64,000 nucleotides of DNA from Phycicoccus sp. M110.8. GTDB lineage: Bacteria; Actinomycetota; Actinomycetes; Actinomycetales; Dermatophilaceae. The stretch spans positions 1 through 64,000 of the forward strand of contig NZ_JAWDIC010000001.1 in the NCBI RefSeq assembly GCF_032464895.1, read 5' to 3'. The translations under genes and the position numbers were made by a program. Within the stretch, counting starts at the first letter, position 1, and each line of letters opens with the position of its first letter. This document shows, piece after piece, positions 21,700-31,269 of the stretch. The notes beneath the pieces are model-generated. The model was given only the letters and a program-made list of their open reading frames with translations, was not told where the DNA came from and did no database searches.

Positions 21700-21731
21700 G
21701 TCCCGGCGCTCGGTGTGCGCTGAGGTGGAGC

Positions 21732-22109
21732 TCAGGCGGTGGCGTCGGCGGTCGCCGGCACGTTGGCCCGGGCGATCTCGACGAGCGCGGCGAAGGCGGC
21801 CTCGTCGTTGACGGCCAGCTCGGCCAGCATGCGACGGTCGACCTCGATCTCCGCGGCCTTGAGGCCCTGGATGAAGCGGTTGTAGGTCATGCCGTTGGCG
21901 CGGGCGCCGGCGTTGATCCGCTGGATCCAGAGGCGACGGAAGTCGCCCTTCTTGGCCCGGCGGTCACGGTAGGCGTACCCGAGGGAGTGGGTGACCTGCT
22001 CCTTGGCCTTGCGGTACAGGCGCGAGCGCTGACCGCGGTAGCCGCTGGCCCGCTCGAGGACGACCCGGCGCTTCTTCTGGGCGTTGACCGCCCGCTTCAC
22101 GCGTGCCAC
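21732..22109 (-). CDS. rplT: Ribosomal protein bL20
   Basis: Early-assembly large-subunit protein. The highly basic N-terminus ([27 protein letters not shown], two pieces) and the central [21 protein letters not shown] are unmistakable. 125 residues. Third gene of infC-rpmI-rplT, 82 nt after rpmI. Confidence 0.98.
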   Translation of the reverse strand: MARVKRAVNAQKKRRVVLERASGYRGQRSRLYRKAKEQVTHSLGYAYRDRRAKKGDFRRLWIQRINAGARANGMTYNRFIQGLKAAEIEVDRRMLAELAVNDEAAFAALVEIARANVPATADATA

Positions 22110-22191
22110 GTGAGTTCTCCTTGCTTGGTTCTAGACGATCCGGAGCTGCTGCTGTGCTGAGCCCGGTGCTGCTGTCAGGGGTGGGCTCGGC

Positions 22192-22386
22192 TCAGCGGCC
22201 GAGGAGCTTCTTGACCTTCTTGGCGTCCGGCTTGGACACCTCGACGTCGTTCGCGATCGAGCGCATGTACTTCGAGGACTTGTGCTCGAGCAGGTGGCGG
22301 CCGTTGGTCTGCTCGCGCATGACCTTGCCCTTGCCGGTGATCCGGAAGCGCTTCTTGGCGCCAGAGTGCGTCTTGTTCTTCGGCAT
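22192..22386 (-). CDS. rpmI: Ribosomal protein bL35
   Basis: 64-residue basic protein starting MPKNKTHSGAKKRFRIT, the family signature, and containing HLLEHKSSK. The ATG at 22386 is preceded by AAGGAG. It lies 65 nt after infC and before rplT, the universal order. Confidence 0.98.
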   Translation of the reverse strand: MPKNKTHSGAKKRFRITGKGKVMREQTNGRHLLEHKSSKYMRSIANDVEVSKPDAKKVKKLLGR

Positions 22387-22451
22387 GGCTGCCGATCTCC
22401 TTCTGTCCGACGTGGTCGTCTGGTGGGTGGTGCTCGGGTGGTTCGGGGGGC

Positions 22452-23096
22452 CTACTCGGCCGGGGCCTGCTCCGCTGCCGGGGCGTCGGCGACCGGCGCC
22501 TCGGCGGCCGGCGCGTCCGCAGCCGCTGCGGGCTGCTCGGCGGCGGGCGTCTTGCGGGCGCGGCGCTGCTCGGCCATCGCCTCGGACTTCTTCTTCGTCG
22601 GCGCCAGCACCATGATCATGTTGCGGCCGTCCTGCTTGGGGGCCGACTCCACGGTGCCGAGCTCGATGACGTCCTCGGCCAGGCGCTGCAGCAGCCGGAA
22701 GCCCAGCTCGGGGCGGGACTGCTCGCGGCCGCGGAACATGATCGTCACCTTGACCTTGTCGCCGCCCTTGAGGAACCGCTCGACGTGGCCCTTCTTGGTG
22801 CCGTAGTCGTGCGGGTCGATCTTCGGGCGGAGCTTGATCTCCTTGATGACCGTGTTGACCTGGTTCTTGCGGGCTTCCCGGGCCTTCATGGCGGCTTCGT
22901 ACTTGAACTTGCCGAAGTCCATGAGCTTGGCGACGGGAGGCTTGGCCATCGGGGCCACCTCGACGAGGTCGAGGTCGGCCTCGGCGGCCAGCCGCAGCGC
23001 GTCCTCGACGCGCACGATGCCGACCTGTTCTCCGTTGGGACCAACCAACCGCACCTCCGGTACCCGGATGCGGTCGTTGATGCGAGGCTCGCTGAT
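22452..23096 (-). CDS. infC: Translation initiation factor IF-3, with ATC start codon
   Basis: IF-3 checks start-codon pairing on the 30S subunit. The protein reads [19 protein letters not shown] from an ATC codon at 23094-23096, the conserved IF-3 N-terminus, with AAGGAG 6 nt upstream. Starting at the first GTG (23054) would remove 14 conserved residues. A non-canonical start matches E. coli infC (AUU), where IF-3 represses its own translation. Two domains are visible: the N-domain with [23 protein letters not shown] and the C-domain with [17 protein letters not shown]. The C-terminus has an Ala/Pro/Glu-rich tail of about 35 residues. 214 residues. Confidence 0.95.
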   Translation of the reverse strand: MSEPRINDRIRVPEVRLVGPNGEQVGIVRVEDALRLAAEADLDLVEVAPMAKPPVAKLMDFGKFKYEAAMKAREARKNQVNTVIKEIKLRPKIDPHDYGTKKGHVERFLKGGDKVKVTIMFRGREQSRPELGFRLLQRLAEDVIELGTVESAPKQDGRNMIMVLAPTKKKSEAMAEQRRARKTPAAEQPAAAADAPAAEAPVADAPAAEQAPAE

Positions 23097-23143
23097 GGGT
23101 GTCTCCTTGTGCTGGGATCCAGGGTCGTGTCCGCGACAACGAG

Positions 23144-23177
23144 AAAGGCTTCCCGTCGCCGTTGCGCGGAAAGCCTC
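23144..23177 (-). terminator. infC: Terminator-like hairpin in the infC leader (candidate attenuator)
   Basis: On the minus strand a stem of AGGCTTTCC-type pairs with GGAAGCCT around a roughly 14-nt loop and is followed by TTTCTCGTT, about 50 nt before the infC start codon. The shape is that of an intrinsic terminator inside the 5' leader. The divergent infC/DUF1844 interval (23097-23389) thus allows a leader of up to about 290 nt. Confidence 0.5.
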
Positions 23178-23209
23178 ACCTGGTCCGTCTCGGGGTCCAC
23201 CGAGGGCCG

Positions 23210-23243
23210 GTATGCCGTGGAGCTCGCGCCCCGCGGCATACGC
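23210..23243. repeat. Inverted repeat GTATGCCG/CGGCATAC in infC leader
   Basis: GTATGCCG and CGGCATAC flank 18 nt, forming a possible stem upstream of the terminator-like hairpin. Both arms are copies of the window-wide GGCATA/TATGCC hexamer. Confidence 0.45.
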
Positions 23244-23389
23244 CTCGGTGACCTCGGGAACCCGGCGACCTGGTGGTCGTCGCGGGTGGAAGCAGGTGCT
23301 GCTTCACTTGCACACCGTCCCCCTCGTGGAGGCCTCCGCTGGAGTCCCCCGGCGCTGGGCACGGCCGGTCGATCTGCAAGGCTACCAGC

Positions 23390-23770
23390 GTGAGCACGCA
23401 ATCTCCCAATCCCGACGGCACCCCCCTCGGCACCGACCCCACCGAGCAGGCCACCCGCGACATCGCGGAGGTCCCGGCCGTCGAGGTCATCACCACCGCC
23501 GCCATCCACCTCATGTCGGCCGCCGCCGTCAAGTGCGGGCTCGCCGAGGGGCCGGACGCCGCCGAGCACCTCGACCTCGACGAGGCCCGCCGGCTGATCA
23601 ACGCCCTCGCCGGCCTCATCACCGCCTCGGCGCCCGACCTCGGCAGCCAGCACGCCGCCCCCCTGCGCGACGGGCTCAAGTCGCTCCAGCTCGCCTTCCG
23701 CGAGGCCTCGGTCATCCCGGACCCGCCCGGGCAGGGGCCGGGCGAGAAGCTCACCGGCTCGGTCGTCTGA
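23390..23770 (+). CDS. DUF1844 domain protein
   Basis: 126 residues. The conserved part IAEVPAVEVITTAAIHLMSAAAVKCGL and HLDLDEARRLINALAGLI, ending SLQLAFREASVIPDPPGQGPGEK, matches the DUF1844 family found widely beside infC in actinomycetes. The function is unknown; it is probably a small helical cytosolic protein. Start GTG at 23390 has AAGG 8 nt upstream. It is divergent from infC and convergent with the lysyl-oxidase-like gene. Confidence 0.9.
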   Translation: MSTQSPNPDGTPLGTDPTEQATRDIAEVPAVEVITTAAIHLMSAAAVKCGLAEGPDAAEHLDLDEARRLINALAGLITASAPDLGSQHAAPLRDGLKSLQLAFREASVIPDPPGQGPGEKLTGSVV

Positions 23771-23783
23771 CCCGGCGGGCTGC

Positions 23784-26435
23784 TCAGCCGGCCGCTGCCC
23801 GCACCTCCACCGCCGCGTAGTTCCACTGGTCGCCGGTGGGTGCGCTGTCGGCGACGGTGACGAGGGAGAGGCCGGCCGCGGGTGCGCTCGGGGACTGCAC
23901 CCAGAAGGTGTCACCGACGCTCGTCACCACGTCCTGGTGCTGGAGGACCTGTCCCGACACGGGGGTGCGGGCGACCGCGTTGTCCCAGTCGTTGCCCACG
24001 GCGAAGACCCAGGACCCGCGCGCGACCCCCGGCAGGTAGATGGAGGGTGCGCCGGACGGTGCACCGGCAGCCCCGGCCACACCCGTGCCGGCGGCGCCCT
24101 TGAACGCAAGGACCGTGAGCGCGCCCGCGTACCCGCCCCGCGCCGGGGTGGCGCTCACCGACGCCGCCGACAGCGTGCCGGTCGGGTGGGCGGTCCAGAC
24201 CTCCGCGTCGCCGGACTGGGTGTTGGCGCGCTTCACCAGGGTCCACACCAGACCTGCGCCGGACACCGTCGCGCTCTGCTGGCCGGCGCCGGCTGGGCCG
24301 TCGAGGCCGACGAACGCGACGAGGGTGTCGCCCGCGCTCGCCGTGGTCAGCCCCGTCGCGGTCAGTGTGCCGGTGCCCTGCACGCTGCTGCGGCCGTCCA
24401 CGGCCACCAGCTGGGGCGGCGGGGCCGTGTTGTCGACGGTCACGGTCACCGGGCCGGACGTCGCCGTGTTGCCGGACGTGTCGACGGCACGCGCCGTGAC
24501 GGTGTGGCTGCCGGAGGACGCCTTCGTGCTGTCCCAGGTCGTCATGAAGGGGGCAGCCGTGTCCGCGGCCCCGACCGCGACCCCGTCCACCAGGAAGGTC
24601 ACCGACGCGACGGCGACGTTGTCGGCTGCGGTGGCCGCCAGGACCGTGGCGCCGCTGATCGTGGACCCGGCCGCCGGGTCGGTCACCGACACCGTGGGCC
24701 TGGTGGTGTCGGCCGGCGGCGGAGACGTGGTGGAGGCGAGCACCTCGACGGCGGCGAGGTTCCACTGGTCGTTGGTGGGTGCCGTCGTGCCGAGGGTCAC
24801 CGAGGTCCCGCTCGCGGACGTCGGCGCGCTGGTGGACTGCGACCAGAAGGTGTTGCCGACCGAGGTGTCCACCCACTGGTGGCGCATGGTCTGGCTCGTG
24901 GCCAGCGTGCGCCCGACCGCCCCGTCCCAGTCGTTCCCGACCCCGAAGAGCCACGACCCGGCCCGCGTCGTCGTCAGGGAGGCCGTCGCCGCGCCGGTCG
25001 TGGCGCTGCGGGCGACCCCGGTCCCGACGCCGGCCGAGCCGTCGAAGGCCAGGAGGGTGAGGGACGCGTGGTACGCCCCGCCCGCTGGTGTGGCGGTGGC
25101 CGACACCGACGTCGTGGCCGAGGGGACCACGGCCTTCCAGACCTCGGCGACCCCTGCGGAGGTGTTGGCCCGGCGCACGAGGTACCAGGTCAGGCCGCTG
25201 CCACTGACCGTGGTCGTCTCGGGGTCGCCGGCCGGCCCGTCGGAGGCGACGAGGGCCAGCGCGAGGTTGCCGCCCTTGAGGCCGGTGAGCGTCGCGGTGC
25301 GGGCCCCGGCGCCGTCGCTGTATGCCGTGCCGGCGACGGCCAGCGGGAGGCTGGACGGCGGCGGTGCCACGTTCGAGACGTCCACTGCGGCCACGGGGCT
25401 GGTGCCGACGCGTCCGAGCGTGTCGGTGACCCGCGCCGCGACCCAGTGCGACCCGTCGACGACCGACGCCGAGTTCCACGTGTAGGTCCAGCCGGTGCTG
25501 CCGGCGACCGCCGGTCCGACCACGGTGCCGTCGACGACGAACTCGACCTTCGCCGGCGTGGTGAGCGGCGTGGTGGCACGCAGCACCACCTGGCCACGCA
25601 CGGTCGCGCCCTCGGTCGGGGCGGCGAGGGACACCGGTGGTGGCGTCGTGTCCGGGTGCCGCACCTCGCCCGCCGTCACCGTCGAGCCCTGGATCGTGAC
25701 CTTGACGTCGGTCTCGTTGTTGGCCTCGTCAGCCTCGACGAAGTCGTTGTTCGGGTCGGTGACCGCCTTGAACCAGTACGTGCCGTCCGGGACCCCGTCG
25801 ATGGGGATGGCCTGGCCCGGGTCGCGGTAGTCGTACTCGTCCGCCCCGCCGACGGACAGGCCACGCAGGCCGCTGGGGTCCGTGCAGCTGCTGCGGGTGC
25901 CGACGAACGTGCCCGAGTGCTCGACCGTGGAGCTGTAGATGTACGAGTCGTCGATGCAGAACCCCACCTTCGGGGACAGGGCCACGGCGGCACCGACACC
26001 TCCGGTTGCCGACACCCGGTAGAGGCCGAAGCTGGCCAGCGGGAAGTGGAAGTGGCCGTGCTCGGCGTGGTACACGAAGACGTCCGGGACGCGGTACTGC
26101 CCGACCTGGCTCCAGGTGCCGTTGGCGTCGTGCGTGAAGACCTCCTGGGTCCCCCGGTACCCGCCGGTGGACTGGACGTAGGTCGGCTGGACCTCGAGCG
26201 GCCCGGGACCGGCGTCGTAGACGAGGTGGGTGTACCGGAACTCCTTGCCGGTCGTCGTGGTGACGACGCTGAAGGCATCGGTCGGGATGATGGTCTGCAG
26301 GTCCGGGAGGTGGACGGTGCCGGCGGGCGCTGCGACACCGGGGCCCGGCGTCAGGGTCACCAGCGCCGCGGCGAGGGACGCGGTAGCCGTGGCAGCGACG
26401 AGGAGTCGGGGACGGGGACGGGTCGGACGCGCCAT
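23784..26435 (-). CDS. Secreted lysyl-oxidase-like protein with Ig-like modules
   Basis: 883 residues from ATG 26435. A signal peptide (PRLLVAATATASLAAALVTL to GPGVAAPAG) leads to an N-terminal lysyl oxidase domain. That domain holds YHAEHGHFHFP (His-rich copper-binding type), PKVGFCIDDSYIYSS, and GVPDGTYWFKAVTDPNN followed by ADEANNET, as in lysyl oxidases. Then come two Ig-like modules (APTEGATVRG, DPAAGSTISGATV) alternating with two long homologous beta-rich repeats containing WLFGVGNDWDGAVGRT/WVFAVGNDWDNAVART. Such copper amine oxidases oxidise protein lysines or other amines; the bacterial substrate is unknown. Neighbours give no hint. Confidence 0.85.
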   Translation of the reverse strand: MARPTRPRPRLLVAATATASLAAALVTLTPGPGVAAPAGTVHLPDLQTIIPTDAFSVVTTTTGKEFRYTHLVYDAGPGPLEVQPTYVQSTGGYRGTQEVFTHDANGTWSQVGQYRVPDVFVYHAEHGHFHFPLASFGLYRVSATGGVGAAVALSPKVGFCIDDSYIYSSTVEHSGTFVGTRSSCTDPSGLRGLSVGGADEYDYRDPGQAIPIDGVPDGTYWFKAVTDPNNDFVEADEANNETDVKVTIQGSTVTAGEVRHPDTTPPPVSLAAPTEGATVRGQVVLRATTPLTTPAKVEFVVDGTVVGPAVAGSTGWTYTWNSASVVDGSHWVAARVTDTLGRVGTSPVAAVDVSNVAPPPSSLPLAVAGTAYSDGAGARTATLTGLKGGNLALALVASDGPAGDPETTTVSGSGLTWYLVRRANTSAGVAEVWKAVVPSATTSVSATATPAGGAYHASLTLLAFDGSAGVGTGVARSATTGAATASLTTTRAGSWLFGVGNDWDGAVGRTLATSQTMRHQWVDTSVGNTFWSQSTSAPTSASGTSVTLGTTAPTNDQWNLAAVEVLASTTSPPPADTTRPTVSVTDPAAGSTISGATVLAATAADNVAVASVTFLVDGVAVGAADTAAPFMTTWDSTKASSGSHTVTARAVDTSGNTATSGPVTVTVDNTAPPPQLVAVDGRSSVQGTGTLTATGLTTASAGDTLVAFVGLDGPAGAGQQSATVSGAGLVWTLVKRANTQSGDAEVWTAHPTGTLSAASVSATPARGGYAGALTVLAFKGAAGTGVAGAAGAPSGAPSIYLPGVARGSWVFAVGNDWDNAVARTPVSGQVLQHQDVVTSVGDTFWVQSPSAPAAGLSLVTVADSAPTGDQWNYAAVEVRAAAG

Positions 26436-26590
26436 GGTGGACCTCAGTCGACGGGCCTGGAGGCAACGAGTTGGGGACGGACGTGTCTCCCGACATCGCA
26501 CGGTAAGTCAACGCATCCGCCCGCAACTCCATCCGAAGGATGAGCTCCAACCTGCGCGTTCGCGCCGCCTCGGGCCTCGGACCCGCCGCG

Positions 26591-27211
26591 TCAGTCCTGT
26601 GGCGCGGCTCCTCCCGACGGGGGTGCGGCGACCGGGCGCCCGACTGTGAGGGCGGACTGCATCGGCTGCGGCAGGGCGCCCAACTGCTCGTCCGGCTCGG
26701 CGCCCAGCCCGTCGAGGACCGTGGCGAAGAAGCACCGGGCCGCCACGGCCGCCACGACCAGGAAGATCTCGCGGTCGTCCAGGCCGAGGTCCTGCAGCCG
26801 GAGCACCTCGGACCGGTCCACGGTCGACGGGTCGCGGGCGAGGTGCCGGGCGAGCTCCATGAGAGCCGTGTCGACCTCGTCGACGGGAACCGGCTCGTCC
26901 GGGGCGCCCGCGAGCCCCGCGACCTCGTCCGGCGTGTGGAACAGGTCGGCGAGGAACTTGCCGTGGGCCAGGGAGCAGTAGCTCGACCCGCGGGCCTGCG
27001 CGGCCGCCAGCGTCACCAGCTCGAACCGGCGGCGGTCGAGGTTCCGCCGGATCGAGCCGACCAGCTGGCGCCAGGCGCCCATCACCGCCGGCTCGTGGCT
27101 GAACAGCTCCGCGTAGTTGGGCAGGTACCCCCACGAGGCACGCTCGTCGGCATACATCGCGGCCACCCGCGGGTCAGACTCCCCCGCCGCCGCTGGGTCG
27201 ATGAAGGACAT
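26591..27211 (-). CDS. AhpD-like / carboxymuconolactone decarboxylase family protein
   Basis: 206 residues, all helical. The region MGAWRQLVGSIRRNLDRRRFELVTLAAA then SSYCSLAHGKFLADLF matches the peroxidase-related AhpD-like family. The usual Cys-x2-Cys-x3-His motif is reduced to Ser-x2-Cys-x3-His here, so thiol peroxidase activity by the standard cycle is doubtful. No redox partner gene adjoins. The start is ATG 27211 (MSFIDPAAAGESDPR). Confidence 0.8.
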   Translation of the reverse strand: MSFIDPAAAGESDPRVAAMYADERASWGYLPNYAELFSHEPAVMGAWRQLVGSIRRNLDRRRFELVTLAAAQARGSSYCSLAHGKFLADLFHTPDEVAGLAGAPDEPVPVDEVDTALMELARHLARDPSTVDRSEVLRLQDLGLDDREIFLVVAAVAARCFFATVLDGLGAEPDEQLGALPQPMQSALTVGRPVAAPPSGGAAPQD

Positions 27212-27348
27212 GGCGGTCCACCTCCGCGAGCAAGCATGCCCGTCGTCCCGCCGCCGGGGCTCGGCCCTACGACGGAGGCAGCGCCGGGCCGCCCCCCGAC
27301 GCTCTCGGGCGCTCACCGGTGCTCACCGGCGACGTCCGGGGGTCGGCC

Positions 27349-28221
27349 TCAGCGGTCCTGCGGGGCCCGCACCGGCTCGTGGCCGAGGGCCGAGGCCGTG
27401 TCGAGCCGCGTGCGCTGCCTGCCGTCGGCGTCGAAGTTGCCGGCGTCGAGCCAGCGCCCGAGCTCGGCCCGCAGCGCCGGCCACTCCTCGCCGGTGATCG
27501 AGTACCAGTCCGTGTCGCGGTTGCGGCCGCGGTAGACGACGGCGTTGCGGAAGGTGCCCTCGTAGGAGAAGCCCAGCCGCCCCGCGGCCCGGCGTGACGG
27601 CGCGTTCGTGGAGTCGCACTTCCACTCGTACCGGCGGTACCCGAGGTCGTCGAAGGCGTGGCGCATCATGAGGTACATCGCCTCGGTGGCAGCGGTGGTG
27701 CGCTGCAGGGCGTCGGACAGCACGATGCCCCCGACCTCGACCGAGCCGTTCGCGGGGTCGATCCGCAGGTAGCTGGCGATGCCGCGGGCTGTCCCGTCCG
27801 CGTCGAGCACCGCCAGCGGGACCGAGGTCGGCGACGCGTCGAGCGAGGCCACCCACGCGGCCATGGCCGGCTCGTCCGAGAGCGGCCCCTGCGGGTAGTA
27901 CGCCCAGGTGGAGGGGTGGCTCTGCAGGTCCAGGGCCCGGTGCAGCCCCTCGGTGTGGCGCGCCGCCGGCTCGAGGCGGCAGGTGCGGCCCGTGAGCGTC
28001 ACGGGCTCCACCGGGGGACGCGGGACCCAGCCGGGAACCGGCCGCCCGACCGGCTGCCCGAACTCGTTGGTGTGGCCGAACTCGTTGGTGTGGCCGGAGC
28101 CCTCGGTGGGGTGGCCGGAGCCCTCGGTGGGGTGGCCGGAGCCAGGGCCCGCGTCGGGGGTGGCGGTCGCCGCGGCGGGCCCGTCGGGACGGGCGCCGGC
28201 AGTGTCGGGTCGGGTCGGCAC
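27349..28221 (-). CDS. GNAT acetyltransferase (RimJ/RimL-like) with repeat-bearing N-terminus
   Basis: The C-terminal two thirds (about residues 75-270) is a GNAT domain: [13 protein letters not shown] at its start, [25 protein letters not shown], then [24 protein letters not shown] holding the acetyl-CoA binding region. The first 60 residues are low-complexity and contain two tandem repeats (GSGHPTE and GHTNEF). 290 residues from GTG 28221; a later start cannot be excluded. Substrate unknown. It is followed after 137 nt by the AhpD-like gene. Confidence 0.82.
   Translation of the reverse strand: MPTRPDTAGARPDGPAAATATPDAGPGSGHPTEGSGHPTEGSGHTNEFGHTNEFGQPVGRPVPGWVPRPPVEPVTLTGRTCRLEPAARHTEGLHRALDLQSHPSTWAYYPQGPLSDEPAMAAWVASLDASPTSVPLAVLDADGTARGIASYLRIDPANGSVEVGGIVLSDALQRTTAATEAMYLMMRHAFDDLGYRRYEWKCDSTNAPSRRAAGRLGFSYEGTFRNAVVYRGRNRDTDWYSITGEEWPALRAELGRWLDAGNFDADGRQRTRLDTASALGHEPVRAPQDR
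28058..28147. repeat. Two abutting in-frame tandem repeats (18-bp and 21-bp units)
   Basis: Two perfect copies of an 18-bp unit (28058-28075, 28076-28093) are followed at once by two perfect copies of a 21-bp unit (28094-28114, 28115-28135) and a partial third. Both unit lengths are multiples of three and lie in the N-terminal coding part of the GNAT gene, encoding GHTNEF and GSGHPTE repeats. Confidence 0.9.
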
Positions 28222-28231
28222 GGGCGGGAGG

Positions 28232-29452
28232 CTATCGCCCGGCCGGGACCTCGTGCGGGACGACCGCCCGGGCCCGGCGCTCCCGTGCCCGGGCCGAGGT
28301 CCCGATGCCGCCGACGACCGCCACGACGGCCCCGACCACGGCCACGGCGACGAAGCCGGTGGACCACCCGCGGTGGTCGATGGCGAACCCCGCCACCGGC
28401 GCGCCGAGCGCCATGCCGGCGGTCATGAACGAGCCGTGCCACCCCATGGCCTCGCCCCGTGCGGCCGACGGCACGACGCGGCTGACCTGGTCGACGGTGG
28501 CGGTGATCGTCGGCGCGCAGAAGAGGCCGGCGACGAAGCCGAGCACCCCCAGCGACACCGGGCCGCCGCCGAAGGCCATGGGTGCGGTGACGAGCGCCAG
28601 GGCGCCCAGCAGCCAGAAGGCGGAGACCGACCGGTGCAGTCCGCCGTAGACGAGGCCGCCGAGCAGCGAGCCGAAGCCCCACAGGGCCAGCACCCAGCCG
28701 ATCGAGGACTGGGCGTCGAAGTCGCGCAGCGCCGCGACGATCCCGATGTCGGTGCCACCGAGCACGAACGTCGTGGCAGCGGCGCCGAGGCACACGACGA
28801 CGAAGGCCGGGCGGAACCACTGTCCCCGCGTGACGGGCGCCGGCGCGGCCCCGTCGACCTCGTCCTCGTCGGGCGCCTCGCGCAGCACGGGGTCTGCGAA
28901 CCACAGCAGCACGCCCGCAGCCACGCCCAGCATCTCGATGGCGAACAGCACCCAGTCGGTGGACCACACGGTGGCGGCCCACACCCCGGCCGCCGGGCCG
29001 ATCATGAACGACAGCTCCACGGCCACGGAGTCGAGCGAGATCGCCGTGCGCCGGTCGTCCTCCGGCACGGCGGCGATGATGGCCTGCCGGATGATCGAGA
29101 ACGACGGGATGACGAACAGACCGGCCAGCGCCGCCAGCGCCATGAGCAGCCAGTAGCCCACGAAGGGCGCCACCGACCAGCACACCGCGGCGACGACGAT
29201 CGACGGGACGACCACGCGACGCAGCCCGTGCCGGTCGAGCAGCCGGCCACGCCACGGACCGCTGATCGCGATCGCCACGGTGGCCGCCGCCGACACCAGC
29301 CCGGCTGCGCCGTACGACCGGTGCAGGTGGCTCACGACGTGCAGGGTGATGACGACGCCTCCGGCGAAGATCGGCATCCGCACCAGGAACCCGAGGACCA
29401 GCGCCCGGCGCAGGGCGGGGACGACCAGGACTCGGCGGTAGCGGGTGAGCAC
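28232..29452 (-). CDS. MFS transporter
   Basis: 406-residue integral membrane protein with about 12 hydrophobic segments, split by a charged central loop ([16 protein letters not shown]). [14 protein letters not shown] is the cytoplasmic loop 2-3 motif of the major facilitator superfamily. Substrate not predictable; the layout fits a drug or metabolite exporter. GTG 29452 or 29455 starts the protein. It is divergent from catalase with a shared 171-nt promoter region. Confidence 0.88.
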   Translation of the reverse strand: MLTRYRRVLVVPALRRALVLGFLVRMPIFAGGVVITLHVVSHLHRSYGAAGLVSAAATVAIAISGPWRGRLLDRHGLRRVVVPSIVVAAVCWSVAPFVGYWLLMALAALAGLFVIPSFSIIRQAIIAAVPEDDRRTAISLDSVAVELSFMIGPAAGVWAATVWSTDWVLFAIEMLGVAAGVLLWFADPVLREAPDEDEVDGAAPAPVTRGQWFRPAFVVVCLGAAATTFVLGGTDIGIVAALRDFDAQSSIGWVLALWGFGSLLGGLVYGGLHRSVSAFWLLGALALVTAPMAFGGGPVSLGVLGFVAGLFCAPTITATVDQVSRVVPSAARGEAMGWHGSFMTAGMALGAPVAGFAIDHRGWSTGFVAVAVVGAVVAVVGGIGTSARARERRARAVVPHEVPAGR

Positions 29453-29623
29453 CACCCCACTGTCCCAGCCGCCACCGACACCGATCAACGCGATTTCACT
29501 CCTGACACGGACGTGCCGCGCCGCCCCGGATGCGCCCCCTCCCGGGCGGAGGGAGGGTGGAGACGCTGCTCGTGCCCAGACGGACGACGACAGACGCACC
29601 CCACGACAAACGAAGGAGCAGCC

Positions 29624-31213
29624 ATGACGGACCAGCAGACCCGCCGGGAGTCGATCCCGACCGCCCCCAGCGAGGAGGCGCGGCTCGGCTCGACCACCGA
29701 CACCGGCGCCCCGGCGCCCAGCGACCGCAACAGCCTCACCATCGGCCCGGACGGCCCGATCGTCCTGCACGACGTGCACTTCCTCAACCAGATGGCGCAC
29801 TTCAACCGCGAACGCATCCCCGAGCGCAACGTCCACGCCAAGGGGTCGGGCGCCTTCGGGACGTTCGAGTGCACCGAGGACGTCTCGGCATACACCAAGG
29901 CGGCGCTGTTCCAGCAGGGCAGCACCGTCGAGATGCTGGCCCGCTTCTCCACCGTCGCCGGCGAGCAGGGCTCGCCCGACACCTGGCGCGACCCGCGCGG
30001 GTTCGCGCTGAAGTTCTACACGCCCGAGGGCAACTACGACCTCGTCGGCAACAACACCCCGGTCTTCTTCATCCGCGACACCATGAAGTTCCCGCACTTC
30101 ATCCGCAGCCAGAAGCGCCGCGGCGGCTCGGGCCTGCGGGACAACCACATGCAGTGGGACTTCTGGAGCCTCAACCCCGAGTCGGCGCACCAGGTCACCT
30201 ACCTCATGGGCGACCGCGGCATCCCGCGCTCGTTCCGCCACATGAACGGCTACGGGTCGCACACCTACATGTGGGTCAACGCGGCCGGCGAGAAGTCGTG
30301 GGTCAAGTACCACTTCCACAGCGACCAGGGCGTGCAGGGCCTGACCGGCGACGAGGCGGCCGTGGTCGCCGGGCAGGACGCCGACTTCCACCGCCGCGAC
30401 CTCTACGAGGCGATCGAGCGGGGTGAGTTCCCGAGCTGGACCCTGTCGGTCCAGGTGATGCCGTACGAGGACGCGAAGACGTACCACCTCAACCCGTTCG
30501 ACCTCACCAAGGTCTGGCCGCACTCGGACTACCCGCTCATCAAGGTCGGCACGATGACCCTGAACCGGAACCCGGAGAACTTCTTCGCCGAGGTCGAGCA
30601 GGCGGCCTTCGAGCCGTCGGCGCTCGTGCCGGGCATCGGCTTCTCGCCCGACAAGATGCTGCTCGGGCGGGCGTTCGCGTATGCCGACACGCACCGGTAC
30701 CGCATCGGCCCGAACTACCACCAGCTCCCGGTGAACCGGCCCAAGGCGGTGGCCGAGCTCAACACCTACGTCCAGGACGGGCCGATGGCCTACGACCACC
30801 ACGGCGACCAGCCCGTCTACGCGCCCAACAGCGAGGGGCGCGGCTACGCCGACCAGGTCGGCGAGGCCGAGGAGAGCTGGGAGTCCGACGGCGCGATGGT
30901 GCGCCAGGCGTACACGCTCCGCGAGGACGACGACGACTTCGGCCAGGCCGGCACGCTGGTGCGCGAGGTGTGGGACGACGCCCAGCGCGAGCAGTTCGTG
31001 AAGACCGTCGCCGGGCACCTGCTCGGCGGGGTGCGCAGCCCCGTGCTCGATCGGGCGATCGAGTACTGGAAGAACGTCGACGCCGACACCGGCAAGCAGA
31101 TCGAGGAGGCGGTGCGGGCCGGCCACGGCGGCACCAACCCCGGCGGCGAGGCGGACGACGCCAAGGACCTGCACGAGCCGGTGGTCGAGTCCCGCACGCA
31201 GGCGGGCAGCTAG
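29624..31213 (+). CDS. katA: Catalase (haem, clade-3-like small subunit)
   Basis: Dismutates hydrogen peroxide. Catalytic His in [16 protein letters not shown], distal Asn in [11 protein letters not shown], and the proximal haem-ligand Tyr in [15 protein letters not shown] are all present. 529 residues, typical of small-subunit catalases. The ATG has AAGGAG 7 nt upstream. No Fur- or CatR-like regulator is adjacent. A strong hairpin follows the stop. The 171-nt upstream gap includes a CCCTCCC/GGGAGGG-type stem near 29537-29557. Confidence 0.96.
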   Translation: MTDQQTRRESIPTAPSEEARLGSTTDTGAPAPSDRNSLTIGPDGPIVLHDVHFLNQMAHFNRERIPERNVHAKGSGAFGTFECTEDVSAYTKAALFQQGSTVEMLARFSTVAGEQGSPDTWRDPRGFALKFYTPEGNYDLVGNNTPVFFIRDTMKFPHFIRSQKRRGGSGLRDNHMQWDFWSLNPESAHQVTYLMGDRGIPRSFRHMNGYGSHTYMWVNAAGEKSWVKYHFHSDQGVQGLTGDEAAVVAGQDADFHRRDLYEAIERGEFPSWTLSVQVMPYEDAKTYHLNPFDLTKVWPHSDYPLIKVGTMTLNRNPENFFAEVEQAAFEPSALVPGIGFSPDKMLLGRAFAYADTHRYRIGPNYHQLPVNRPKAVAELNTYVQDGPMAYDHHGDQPVYAPNSEGRGYADQVGEAEESWESDGAMVRQAYTLREDDDDFGQAGTLVREVWDDAQREQFVKTVAGHLLGGVRSPVLDRAIEYWKNVDADTGKQIEEAVRAGHGGTNPGGEADDAKDLHEPVVESRTQAGS

Positions 31214-31222
31214 CGAGAGCCG

Positions 31223-31260
31223 GTATGCCGCGTGCCCCGGTGCCGGGGCACGCGGCATAC
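31223..31260 (+). terminator. Catalase terminator: perfect 18-bp stem
   Basis: GTATGCCGCGTGCCCCGG, a TG loop, and its exact reverse complement form a perfect 38-bp hairpin beginning 10 nt after the catalase stop. There is no T-tract. Both outer ends are copies of the GGCATA/TATGCC hexamer, and the right arm supplies the likely -10 box (TACGCT, 31258-31263) of the next gene. Confidence 0.8.
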
Positions 31261-31269
31261 GCTCGCCCG

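Noticed and set aside
23937-26543. 868-codon plus-strand frame opposite the lysyl-oxidase-like gene
   Set aside because: Arg/Gly/Val-rich mirror frame with no motifs; the minus-strand gene has a signal peptide and recognisable domains.
28058-28147. CRISPR-like direct repeats
   Set aside because: Units are adjacent without spacers and lie inside a coding sequence; they are simple tandem duplications.
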